A DNA stretch of 48,480 bases from Lentimicrobiaceae bacterium. Lineage in GTDB: Bacteria; Bacteroidota; Bacteroidia; Bacteroidales; UBA4417. Where the stretch lies: NCBI GenBank assembly GCA_028697555.1, contig JAQVEX010000011.1:1-48480 (forward strand). The letters run 5' to 3'. The notes beneath the pieces are model-generated. The model was not told the DNA's origin and made no database searches. It worked only from the letters and a program-made list of their open reading frames with translations. The first letter of the stretch is position 1. The number at the start of each line of letters is the position of its first letter. Position numbers and translations under genes: made by a program. This document shows, piece by piece, positions 26,946 to 34,799 of the stretch.

Positions 26946-29363
26946 TTAATATATAAAGCTGCACTCAGTTTTACCACCAACTCCAATAGTAATAGGAATA
27001 GTATTTTTACCGTTAGGAATAGTTTTTTTCCCGTCGATGATGATTTTCTTTACATTTTTAGGTGTTTTTAGTTCAAAAACCTTACCTGCCTGCGAATATA
27101 TTGTAACTTTTGATGGTTTGCCTTGTTTCCATTCAAGGTCAACTTCGGCATTGCCTCTTATTCTTAACCCTTTGAAGTAGCCATTGTTCCACTCGTTGGG
27201 GATAGCCGGAAGAAGATTAATAAAACCTTCGTGACTTTGAATAAGCATTTCGGCTATTCCTGCTGTTCCGCCAAAATTGCCATCAATTTGAAAAGGGGGA
27301 TGAGCACAAAACAAGTTGGGATAAGTACCGCTTCTGACGGTTTTCGTCTCTCTATCTATAGCCGGTTTTAATAAGTTTTTTAGCAGTTTGTAAGCCCTAT
27401 TACCTTCATAAAGTCTAGCCCAAAAATTTATCTTCCAAGCCAAAGACCAACCTGTTCCTCCGTCACCTCGCCTTTCAAGAGTTTTTTTGGCTGCATCGGC
27501 TAAATGCGGTGTAGTATGTGGAGTAATTTCGTTGTACGGATACAAACCGTATAAATGTGAAACATGGCGATGCTGTGGCTCGACCTCCTTATAGTCGTAC
27601 AACCATTCTTGTAAATAGCCTTGTTCGCTTATCTGATTTGGTGGCAATCTGAGCAAAGCATTTTCAACCTTGTTGATAAAAGCGGTATCGCTATCAGATA
27701 CAATTTTCGATGCATTAATTGTATTGTTAAATAATTCTCTAATTATTTGAATATCCATTGTAGGAGCCATACAAACATATATGGGAGTTATGGTATCATG
27801 CTGATAAAAAGCATTTTCGGGCGAAGAAGACGGTGCAGTTACCAACCAATTATTTTCAGGCTCAATAATCATTGATGATAAATAGAATTGAGCAGCCTGC
27901 TTTAATACATCGTAAATTCCTGATAAGTAAGCAGTATCATTATTAAACAAGAAATGTTGAAACAAATGACTACATAACCAGGCTCCTCCGGTATTTGTTG
28001 CTCCCCACGAAGCATGCTCTGCAGGTGCTGTAAACAACCACGGATTGCTCACCGAATGCGCCACCCAACCATCGGAATTGTAAAACAATTTTGCAGTTTT
28101 TTTGCCCGAAGATGATAATCTTTGCGTGTATGACACAAGTGCTTTATGGTATTCCGACAAGTTGCAAACTTCGGCTATCCAATAATTCATTTGCAAATTA
28201 ATATTCAAATGATAATCGCCATTCCAAGGAGTTTGATACGTGTTCGCCCACAAACCTTGCAAATTTAAAGGCAACAAATCCGGACGTGAGCCGCTAATCA
28301 TCAAATATCTTCCATACTGAAAATACAATGGCACAACGGATGGGTCGTCAGTTTCTGCGAAACTACTAAGCATTTCGGATGTCAACATTATATCAGATTT
28401 TTTCTTACCTATCGACAATTCAACTCTGTCGAATTTTTGCTTATAACTGCTTATATGTCTGTCTTTAAGAGTTTTATATTCCAATGATACTGCATTTTCT
28501 AATAAGCCATCAACCGTCGTTTTATAGTTTGAGTCGAACATATCGGTAGATGACGAAATCAATATTAAAGCCTCGTCTGCGTTTGTAACTGAAATTTTAT
28601 CGCTATTCGACGTAAGAGTTCCGCCTGTTGGCAACACCTTCACTTTTGTGTAAAATCTAACTCCTTTATCGGTATTGTATCCGTCGTTTAATTGACCTTC
28701 CATGACCAAATTATCTCCATCAGATTTCACAATTGCTCTTTCGGCTCTGGCTATTGCTACATCAAAATTAAGTTTGTGCTTTGTGCCGGCACTAAGTTTT
28801 ATTATCAAAATATCATCTTCGTTAGAAGCAAAATATTCTCTTTTGTAGTTAACTCCATCAATTGTAAAAACAGTCGATGCTACAGCATCTTCAATATCTA
28901 ACTCAAAAGTGTAATTTTTAGCAACAATATCAGGATATTTATAATTGATGTTTAACTCGGCTAACATCTGAAAACAACCGTATGGCGAATCTTTGGCATT
29001 TCCGTAGTTAGTGCCAACACCGTTGCATTTAAAATATTTGTACATCAAGTCTTGAGCTTCTTTGTTTTTGCCTTCCGTAAGTAACTTTCTAATAATAGGC
29101 AAATGCTTAACTGCAAGCGGATTATAAACATCTTCGGCACTACCCGACCACATTGTAATATCGTTTAAAATAATTTTTTCAGAACTAATGCCACCATCTG
29201 GCATCATTCCAAGTCTGCCATTACCCAAAGGCAAGGTTTCTTCCCAAATTGAAGCAGGTTTGTCGTATCGTAAAACTAAATTATTACTATGCTTACCATT
29301 ACTACAAGCAATCATAAACATTGAAAAGACGGAAACAAGCAGAATTATACTTTGTTTATTCAT
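26946..29363 (-). CDS. GH95-family alpha-L-fucosidase-like lipoprotein
   Basis: An 805-residue secreted glycoside hydrolase of family GH95, which removes alpha-1,2-linked fucose (some members act on galactose) from host or plant glycans. The signal peptide ends in the lipobox IACS with Cys20 as the lipid anchor. The N-terminal domain carries LPLGNGRLGMMPDGG. The catalytic barrel shows the family landmarks: HLNINLQMNYW near 382 (the Asn pair), SSSPENAF near 514 (the general acid Glu) and QIDGNFGGTAGIAEML near 693 (the Asp). The three match the residues defined in bifidobacterial AfcA, so it is probably active. There is no SusC/D pair beside it; the nearest neighbours are iorAB and a heptad array on each side. 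Confidence 0.9.
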   Translation of the reverse strand: MNKQSIILLVSVFSMFMIACSNGKHSNNLVLRYDKPASIWEETLPLGNGRLGMMPDGGISSEKIILNDITMWSGSAEDVYNPLAVKHLPIIRKLLTEGKNKEAQDLMYKYFKCNGVGTNYGNAKDSPYGCFQMLAELNINYKYPDIVAKNYTFELDIEDAVASTVFTIDGVNYKREYFASNEDDILIIKLSAGTKHKLNFDVAIARAERAIVKSDGDNLVMEGQLNDGYNTDKGVRFYTKVKVLPTGGTLTSNSDKISVTNADEALILISSSTDMFDSNYKTTVDGLLENAVSLEYKTLKDRHISSYKQKFDRVELSIGKKKSDIMLTSEMLSSFAETDDPSVVPLYFQYGRYLMISGSRPDLLPLNLQGLWANTYQTPWNGDYHLNINLQMNYWIAEVCNLSEYHKALVSYTQRLSSSGKKTAKLFYNSDGWVAHSVSNPWLFTAPAEHASWGATNTGGAWLCSHLFQHFLFNNDTAYLSGIYDVLKQAAQFYLSSMIIEPENNWLVTAPSSSPENAFYQHDTITPIYVCMAPTMDIQIIRELFNNTINASKIVSDSDTAFINKVENALLRLPPNQISEQGYLQEWLYDYKEVEPQHRHVSHLYGLYPYNEITPHTTPHLADAAKKTLERRGDGGTGWSLAWKINFWARLYEGNRAYKLLKNLLKPAIDRETKTVRSGTYPNLFCAHPPFQIDGNFGGTAGIAEMLIQSHEGFINLLPAIPNEWNNGYFKGLRIRGNAEVDLEWKQGKPSKVTIYSQAGKVFELKTPKNVKKIIIDGKKTIPNGKNTIPITIGVGGKTECSFIY

Positions 29364-29380
29364 ATCCTGAAAATTTCAAA

Positions 29381-29388
29381 CAAATATA
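29381..29388 (-). promoter_or_regulatory. Candidate -7 box for the GH95 gene
   Basis: The minus strand reads TATATTTG, fitting TAnnTTTG, 18 bases before the start codon; the leader would be very short. No -33 element is evident. Confidence 0.38.
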
Positions 29389-29431
29389 GTAACATCTTAA
29401 TATTTTTAATTATTGTTGTCCGATAAATATC

Positions 29432-29627
29432 TTTAGCTATTGGCTTTTGGCTATTAGCCGTTGGCTATTGCGGGGTGCGGGTTTTAGAAGTTAGAAATCT
29501 GAAATTAGAAATTAGAATTTTATAGTAGTTGTTACTACTAATTACATACTTCTACCTTCTGACTTCTGACTTCTAATTTCTAACTTTACCAGCTAACAGC
29601 TAACAGCTAACAGCTAACGGCTAAAAG
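29432..29627 (-). repeat. Heptad repeat array, copy 3
   Basis: Twenty-eight 7-base units in unbroken phase, the longest copy. In plus orientation it starts with ATTGGCT and GTTGGCT-like units, passes a G-rich stretch (GCGGGGTGCGGG, 29471-29481 region) and AAATTAG units, and reaches the dyad TAGTAGT-TGTT-ACTACTA (29523-29540). It continues with TCTGACT and TCTAACT units and ends in CTAACAG repeats. The two arms are approximately reverse complements, so a single strand could fold into a long imperfect hairpin. With the two flanking promoter candidates it fills the 375-base gap (29364-29738) between divergent genes. Confidence 0.9.
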
Positions 29628-29713
29628 CAATAAACATAAACCACAGAACGATACTATTCACAAGGTTTTTCAAACAGCAATGATTTTTATAATTATTATC
29701 GAAACAAAAGCAT

Positions 29714-29721
29714 TAACTTTG
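29714..29721 (+). promoter_or_regulatory. Candidate -7 box for the DUF479 gene
   Basis: TAACTTTG fits TAnnTTTG, 18 bases before the ATG at 29739. The expected -33 position does not show TTTG. Confidence 0.4.
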
Positions 29722-29738
29722 TCGTCTGATTTATCAAA

Positions 29739-30347
29739 ATGAATTATCTAGCACATATATATTTATCGGATTTAGTTAGCAGCGAAAATGATTTTTTGGT
29801 TGGAAATTTTATTGCCGATTCCGTAAAAGGACGCCAGATTAATAAGTATTCCAAAAATATACAAGAAGGCATAATAATGCACCGTGCAATCGATCAGTAC
29901 ACGGATAACAGCGACGAAGTGAAAAGCTGTAAGCTAAAATTAAGACCTGATTTTAAAAAATTTTCGTCTGTTGTTGTCGATTTGTATTTCGACCATTTTT
30001 TGTCAAGGAATTGGAGTATGTATTCTGATGCAGATATTTCTGACTTTGTCAATGAAAAACTGCTCATTATCAGCGAATACATTGACATTATTCCGAAAAA
30101 ATCGGCACTGATGTTAAATTATTTGATTCGCTATCAACGATTAGTAACCTACTCCAAATTTGAAGGTTTAGATGCATCTCTGACTGATATGGCGATAAGA
30201 ATTAAATATCGCTCAAATATGGAAAATGCAACCGAATTTCTGAAAGCTAACTACATTTTTTTTGAAACGGAATTTTTTAAATTTTTTCCTGAACTTATTT
30301 CGTTTGTGAATGACTATAAATCATCGTTGGATTTAAAAATGACATGA
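29739..30347 (+). CDS. DUF479 / acyl-carrier-protein phosphodiesterase-like protein
   Basis: The 202-residue product belongs to the AcpH (DUF479) family, whose E. coli member removes the phosphopantetheine arm from acyl carrier protein. The opening MNYLAHIYLSD and the following LVGNFIADSVKG are family hallmarks. They are followed by IIMHRAIDQYTD and VVVDLYFDHFLSRNW, an all-helical HD-like arrangement of His and Asp residues that would bind a metal. The length agrees with AcpH. No signal peptide is present, so it acts in the cytoplasm. It stands alone between heptad array 3 and thrS. Confidence 0.85.
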   Translation: MNYLAHIYLSDLVSSENDFLVGNFIADSVKGRQINKYSKNIQEGIIMHRAIDQYTDNSDEVKSCKLKLRPDFKKFSSVVVDLYFDHFLSRNWSMYSDADISDFVNEKLLIISEYIDIIPKKSALMLNYLIRYQRLVTYSKFEGLDASLTDMAIRIKYRSNMENATEFLKANYIFFETEFFKFFPELISFVNDYKSSLDLKMT

Positions 30348-30517
30348 AATACTGCAAAGAAAGTTGACGTACAAAAGAGCTGTATTTATTTAATCTATAA
30401 TATAGAAACTCCCCAAAAAGCTTGATAATACAAGCCTTTAAAAATTGAAATTGCAGAAACATATTTCTTAACACAAAAATATTTCATAAAAAAGTGCGCA
30501 AAACTCCAAAATATATG

Positions 30518-30525
30518 TACCTTTG
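30518..30525 (+). promoter_or_regulatory. Candidate -7 box for thrS
   Basis: TACCTTTG fits TAnnTTTG, 30 bases before the thrS ATG at 30556. If used, the RNA would start near 30532, which excludes any start codon upstream of it. Confidence 0.42.
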
Positions 30526-30555
30526 TCGACTATTTTGCAAAAAGTATACAAACAT

Positions 30556-32490
30556 ATGATAAACATAACTTTACCTGATAGTACGGTTAAACAGTACCCA
30601 AAAGGTTCAACTTCTCTTGATATAGCAAAAAGTATCAGCGAGGGGTTGGCACGTAATGTATTGGCAGCCAAGGTCAATGGCGAAGTTGTAGATTTAATTC
30701 GCCCTATAAACACCGACTCTACACTGCAACTACTTACATGGAATGACGACGAAGGTAAAGCAGCTATGTGGCACTCTTCTGCTCACATTATGGCAGAAGC
30801 TATTGAAGAGCTATTTCCCGGAGCCAAGTTCGGCATCGGTCCCGATATTGAAAACGGCTTTTATTACGATATAGACTTTGGCGATCACGTTCTTACACAA
30901 GAAGAACTGCCTGCTATTGAAAACAAAATGAAAGAATTGGTTAAACAAAAACAAACGTTTAACCGCAAAGAAGTCAGCAAAGCCGATGCTATTGCTTACT
31001 TTAAAGATAAACAAGATGAGTACAAGGTAGAACTATTGGAAGAGCTGGAAGACGGTACTATAACTTTTTATCAAACAGGCAACTTTGTTGATTTGTGTAG
31101 AGGACCACACTTGGTTGATACATCGCCGATTAAAGCTATAAAACTGCTCAATATTGCAGGTGCATATTGGAGAGGCGACGAAAACAATAAAATGCTTACC
31201 AGAATTTACGGTATAACATTTCCTAAACAAAAAGAATTAGACGAATACCTTCAATTACTTGAAGAAGCAAAGTTAAGAGACCACAGACGACTTGGAAGGG
31301 AAATGGAATTGTTTGCCTTTTCTCAAAAAGTAGGACAAGGCTTGCCTTTGTGGCTTCCCAAAGGAGCAGAACTTAGAGAAAGATTGGAAAACTTTTTGAA
31401 AAAAATTCAGAAAAAAGCCGGCTATCAACCTGTAATTTCGCCACATATTGGCAATGTTGAGCTATACAAAACCAGCGGACACTTCCAAAAATACGGTAAA
31501 GACTCTTTTCAACCTATAACCACACCCATTGAAGGCGAAGCGTTTATGCTAAAACCTATGAACTGTCCACATCACTGCGAAATATACAAAGCAAAGCCAC
31601 ACTCGTACAAAGAATTACCTATCAGATATGCTGAATTTGGAACGGTATACCGATACGAACAAAGCGGTGAACTGCACGGACTTACCAGAGTCAGAGGATT
31701 TACCCAAGACGACTCGCATATATTTTGCCAGCCCGAACAACTTAAAGATGAATTTAAAGGCGTAATAGATATAGTTTTGCATATTTTTAAAACATTAGAC
31801 TTTAAAAACTATACCGCACAAATTTCTTTACGCGACCCCAACGATAAAACCAAGTATATAGGTAGCGACGAAAATTGGCAAAAAGCCGAACAAGCAATTA
31901 TTGAAGCCGCCGAAGAAAAAGGTCTGAAAACAAAAGTTGAAGTTGGCGAAGCTGCGTTTTACGGACCAAAATTAGACTTTATGGTTAAAGACGCTTTAGG
32001 TAGAAGTTGGCAATTGGGCACAATACAAGTCGACTACAACCTACCCGAGCGATTTGAGTTGGAATATATTGGCAGCGATAACCAAAAACATCGTCCTGTT
32101 ATGATACACCGTGCTCCTTTTGGTAGTATGGAACGCTTTGTGGCAATTTTGTTGGAACACACAGCAGGCAAATTCCCGTTGTGGCTAACTCCAACCCAAG
32201 TTATCATTTTACCAATTAGCGAAAAGTACAATGACTACGCAAATTTGGTTGAAGAGAAATTGAACGAACAAAACATTAGAGTTACAATTGATTTGCGAAG
32301 CGAAAAAACAGGTAAAAAAATTAGAGATGCAGAACTTGCCAAAATACCATATATGATTATTGTTGGCGAAAAAGAAGAAAACGAACAAACTGTTTCGGTA
32401 AGAAAGCAAGGCGAAGGCGATATAGGAACAATGAGTGTAAACGAGTTTGTTTCTTTTATAAATGATGAGATTTCTAAACAATTGGAATAG
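30556..32490 (+). CDS. thrS: Threonyl-tRNA synthetase
   Basis: ThrRS charges tRNA-Thr; two of its substrates are encoded at 3209 and 3510. From ATG 30556 the product has 644 residues: the TGS domain (1-60, [16 protein letters not shown]), the editing domain with H73-SSA-H77 and CRGPHLVD, the class II core and the anticodon-binding domain from about 540. The zinc ligands of the active site are recognisable as C337 (MNCPHH), H388 (DDSHIF) and H518 ([11 protein letters not shown]). An in-frame upstream extension from a TTG at 30523 overlaps the candidate promoter and is not part of the family fold, so the ATG is preferred. It starts a thrS-infC-rpmI-rplT cluster. Confidence 0.97.
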   Translation: MINITLPDSTVKQYPKGSTSLDIAKSISEGLARNVLAAKVNGEVVDLIRPINTDSTLQLLTWNDDEGKAAMWHSSAHIMAEAIEELFPGAKFGIGPDIENGFYYDIDFGDHVLTQEELPAIENKMKELVKQKQTFNRKEVSKADAIAYFKDKQDEYKVELLEELEDGTITFYQTGNFVDLCRGPHLVDTSPIKAIKLLNIAGAYWRGDENNKMLTRIYGITFPKQKELDEYLQLLEEAKLRDHRRLGREMELFAFSQKVGQGLPLWLPKGAELRERLENFLKKIQKKAGYQPVISPHIGNVELYKTSGHFQKYGKDSFQPITTPIEGEAFMLKPMNCPHHCEIYKAKPHSYKELPIRYAEFGTVYRYEQSGELHGLTRVRGFTQDDSHIFCQPEQLKDEFKGVIDIVLHIFKTLDFKNYTAQISLRDPNDKTKYIGSDENWQKAEQAIIEAAEEKGLKTKVEVGEAAFYGPKLDFMVKDALGRSWQLGTIQVDYNLPERFELEYIGSDNQKHRPVMIHRAPFGSMERFVAILLEHTAGKFPLWLTPTQVIILPISEKYNDYANLVEEKLNEQNIRVTIDLRSEKTGKKIRDAELAKIPYMIIVGEKEENEQTVSVRKQGEGDIGTMSVNEFVSFINDEISKQLE

Positions 32491-32534
32491 AATTTGATAG
32501 AGATTATAATTAATTAAATAAATTATTAACTAAT

Positions 32535-32555
32535 AAGAAAGGAGTAATAACCATA
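32535..32555 (+). promoter_or_regulatory. Strong Shine-Dalgarno and AUA start of infC
   Basis: AAGAAAGGAG (32535-32544) lies 8 bases before the ATA at 32553-32555. Such a strong ribosome-binding site is exceptional in this window, where most genes have none. It marks the non-standard start codon of infC. Confidence 0.75.
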
Positions 32556-33119
32556 GCAACAGAGTACAGACCCAATAGAAACATTAATAACAGGGATTCA
32601 CGCAGAAGACAAAATGAAAATCCCCACAATATTAATGAAGACATTAAAACTCCGGTGGTAAGAGTTGTTGGAGACAATGTGGAACAACGAATAGTACCAA
32701 TAAAAGAAGCCTTAGAAATGGCTTACAAAATGGGATTAGATTTAGTTGAAATATCTCCTAATGCAAATCCTCCGGTGTGTAGAATTATTGACTACAAAAA
32801 ATTCTTGTACGAAAGCAGAAGAAAACAAAAGGAAATAAAAGCTAAAAGTGCTAGAGTCGTCGTAAAAGAAATTCGTTTAGGACCTCAAACCGACGATCAC
32901 GACTTTAATTTTAAACTGAAACATGCCGAAAAGTTTTTGAAAGACGGTGCTAAGGTTAAAGTTGAAGTTTTTTTCAGAGGACGTACAATTATTTATAAAG
33001 ATCAGGGTGAAATTATGTTGTTAAAGTTTGCACAAGAATTGGCGGAAGTTGGAAAAGTTGAAAGAATGCCACAGTTGGAAGGAAAAAGAATGATAATGAT
33101 TATTGCTCCAAAAAAATAA
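32553..33119 (+). CDS. infC: Translation initiation factor IF-3
   Basis: IF-3 binds the 30S subunit, blocks premature 50S joining and checks the start codon. Read from ATA at 32553 the product has 188 residues: an N-terminal extension ([20 protein letters not shown]), the N domain and linker with [22 protein letters not shown], and the C domain ending MIMIIAPKK. Starting instead at the first GTG in frame (32655) would delete the beginning of the N domain (the conserved region before VRVVGD), and there is no ATG between the upstream stop (32511) and 32655. IF-3 genes in E. coli use the rare AUU codon so that IF-3 represses its own synthesis; AUA here suggests the same logic. The strong Shine-Dalgarno compensates. 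Confidence 0.93.
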   Translation: MATEYRPNRNINNRDSRRRQNENPHNINEDIKTPVVRVVGDNVEQRIVPIKEALEMAYKMGLDLVEISPNANPPVCRIIDYKKFLYESRRKQKEIKAKSARVVVKEIRLGPQTDDHDFNFKLKHAEKFLKDGAKVKVEVFFRGRTIIYKDQGEIMLLKFAQELAEVGKVERMPQLEGKRMIMIIAPKK

Positions 33120-33156
33120 AAATAAAAAATAACACTAATAAATAAATTAAAGTAAC

Positions 33157-33348
33157 ATGCCTAAAATGAAAAGCAAATCGGCTGCCAAAAAAAGATTCTC
33201 AAAAACAGGCACCGGAAAATTGAAGAGAAGACATGCTTACCACAGTCACATCTTAACAAAAAAGTCGAATAAAAGAAAACGTAACTTAGGTTACAGCACT
33301 ATAGTCGACAAAGCAGATGCTAAAGTGGTTAAAGAAATGCTTCAGTAA
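33157..33348 (+). CDS. rpmI: 50S ribosomal protein L35
   Basis: A 63-residue very basic ribosomal protein of the bL35 family, recognised by [20 protein letters not shown] and the [14 protein letters not shown] segment. It lies 37 bases after infC and before rplT, the universal infC-rpmI-rplT order. In E. coli its translation is controlled by L20. Confidence 0.97.
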   Translation: MPKMKSKSAAKKRFSKTGTGKLKRRHAYHSHILTKKSNKRKRNLGYSTIVDKADAKVVKEMLQ

Positions 33349-33403
33349 CAATTTAAAACAATTATCAAAACAAATGTTTAACATTATTTTAGCTCGAAAA
33401 GTG

Positions 33404-33419
33404 CATTTCATTTGAAATG
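33404..33419 (+). other. Small hairpin in the rpmI-rplT gap
   Basis: CATTTCA-TT-TGAAATG is a perfect 7-bp dyad inside the 98-base gap before rplT. It could be part of an L20 autoregulatory site, which in other bacteria lies in this operon, but the match is structural only. Confidence 0.3.
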
Positions 33420-33446
33420 ACGCTAAAGTAAAAAAAAATTAAAATT

Positions 33447-33791
33447 ATGCCAAGATCAGTTAATGCAGTAGCATCGAAAGCCAGACGCAAAAAGATCCTT
33501 AAACAAGTAAAGGGTCAATACGGAAGACGTAAAAACGTTTGGACAGTTGCAAAAAACGCCTACGAAAAAGGCGCATTGTACGCATATCGCGACAGAAGAG
33601 TAAAAAAGAGAAATTTCAGATCGTTGTGGATCACCCGCATCAACGCCGGAGTACGCCAATACGGAATGTCTTACTCAGTTTTTATTGACAAGCTAAATAA
33701 AAACAATATAGAACTTAACCGTAAAGTTCTTGCCGATTTGGCTATGAACAATCCGGAGGCTTTTAAAGCCATTGTTGATAAAGTAAGTTAG
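33447..33791 (+). CDS. rplT: 50S ribosomal protein L20
   Basis: L20 is an early-assembly 50S protein and a translational repressor of its operon in several bacteria. The 114-residue product opens [20 protein letters not shown] and contains [16 protein letters not shown] and [17 protein letters not shown], the bL20 signatures. The length is normal. A terminator that overlaps the end of the convergent cutC gene follows. Confidence 0.97.
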   Translation: MPRSVNAVASKARRKKILKQVKGQYGRRKNVWTVAKNAYEKGALYAYRDRRVKKRNFRSLWITRINAGVRQYGMSYSVFIDKLNKNNIELNRKVLADLAMNNPEAFKAIVDKVS

Positions 33792-33810
33792 CAGATTTTT
33801 TTAACATAAA

Positions 33811-33850
33811 ACAAAGACAGGATCTTCTATTTTGAACTTCCTGTTTTTGT
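33811..33850 (+). terminator. Terminator of thrS-infC-rpmI-rplT
   Basis: ACAAAGACAGGA (33811-33822) pairs with TCCTGTTTTTGT (33839-33850), 12 pairs with one G-T, containing a T5 run. It overlaps the last codons and stop of cutC on the other strand, so it serves convergent transcripts. Confidence 0.65.
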
Positions 33851-34579
33851 GTTTATGCCTTCCAAAATAGTTTTAATCACACTTTCTTTGGGCAAGGTAT
33901 AGCAATAATCATCAAAATAACCTGCCAAACCGAAATCGGGCTCGGTAGGTCTGTGCACCATTTTGCCATCAACTTCGTGTCGAGCCGAAAAGTGAATTTC
34001 TTTAATTCCAATATCTTTAAAAAATAAATAATTGTCGACATTGACTCCGCCACCCGGCATTATTATTATTTTATCCCCAAACAAATTATGGAGTTTTTCA
34101 ATGTTCGAAATTCCTTTTGTTACTGTATTGTAGCCACCTGAAGTCAAGATACGGGTACAACTGGTTGATAAAACACTTTCTGCTGCTTCAAAAATATCAA
34201 CAGTCTTATCAATGACTCTATGAAATGTAACTTGCATCGGATACGCAATGTCGCATAAATAATTTAGCAAATCAACATCAACCTTACCCTGTGGCGTCAA
34301 ACAGCCAATCACTACTCCGTCAATTCCAACTTGTTTGGAGTATATTATATCGTTTTTCATCACTTCAATTTCCGTTTCCGAATATAAAAAATCGCCTTCA
34401 CGAGGGCGTACCATCACATGGATAGGAATATCAATCTTTTTTCTTGCAATATCAACAGCACCTTTCGAAGGTGTAACGCCGCCACCTACCAATCCCGAAC
34501 ACAACTCAATTCTGTCGGCTCCGTTTTTGGCTGCCAATATTGCCGACTCAATATTAAAAACAGGTATTTCAATTTTCAT
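33827..34579 (-). CDS. cutC: CutC family protein (PF03932)
   Basis: A cytosolic TIM-barrel protein of the CutC family, historically linked to copper homeostasis, although its biochemical role is unsettled. From ATG 34579 the product has 250 residues. Family motifs are IEIPVFNIESAILAAKNGAD at the N terminus, RIELCSGLVGGGVTPS, HVMVRPREGDF and IMPGGGVNVDNY. An upstream in-frame TTG two codons earlier (34585) is a less likely start. It is monocistronic, converges on rplT and diverges from ftcD. No metal-regulated operator was recognised. Confidence 0.9.
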   Translation of the reverse strand: MKIEIPVFNIESAILAAKNGADRIELCSGLVGGGVTPSKGAVDIARKKIDIPIHVMVRPREGDFLYSETEIEVMKNDIIYSKQVGIDGVVIGCLTPQGKVDVDLLNYLCDIAYPMQVTFHRVIDKTVDIFEAAESVLSTSCTRILTSGGYNTVTKGISNIEKLHNLFGDKIIIMPGGGVNVDNYLFFKDIGIKEIHFSARHEVDGKMVHRPTEPDFGLAGYFDDYCYTLPKESVIKTILEGINTKTGSSK

Positions 34580-34733
34580 ATGCAATTATTTATTAAAGGG
34601 TTTAAGTTAAACTTTAATTAATACGTTATATTTAATACACACTTGATATTTTTATTGTTACAAAGGTAGTTATTTATTGATAAAAAAGAAAATATTTTGG
34701 TTAATTATGATTTTGTAATATTAGTTAAATAAG

Positions 34734-34764
34734 TTTGACAAGCCGAAAAAATCGATTAATTTTG
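34734..34764 (+). promoter_or_regulatory. Promoter of ftcD
   Basis: TTTG (34734-34737), a 19-base spacer and TAATTTTG (34757-34764) give a full match to the Bacteroidota promoter consensus, 35 bases before the ATG. Confidence 0.68.
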
Positions 34765-34799
34765 CAGTAATATTAATTAACAATTAAACTATTAAAACC

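Noticed and set aside
30415-30446. Terminator after the DUF479 gene
   Set aside because: AAAGCTTG and CAAGCCTTT pair only with a bulge and no proper T-tract follows; too weak to call.
30523-30555. Upstream TTG start for thrS
   Set aside because: The extension overlaps a TACCTTTG promoter box and adds residues outside the TGS domain. ATG 30556 gives the normal N terminus.
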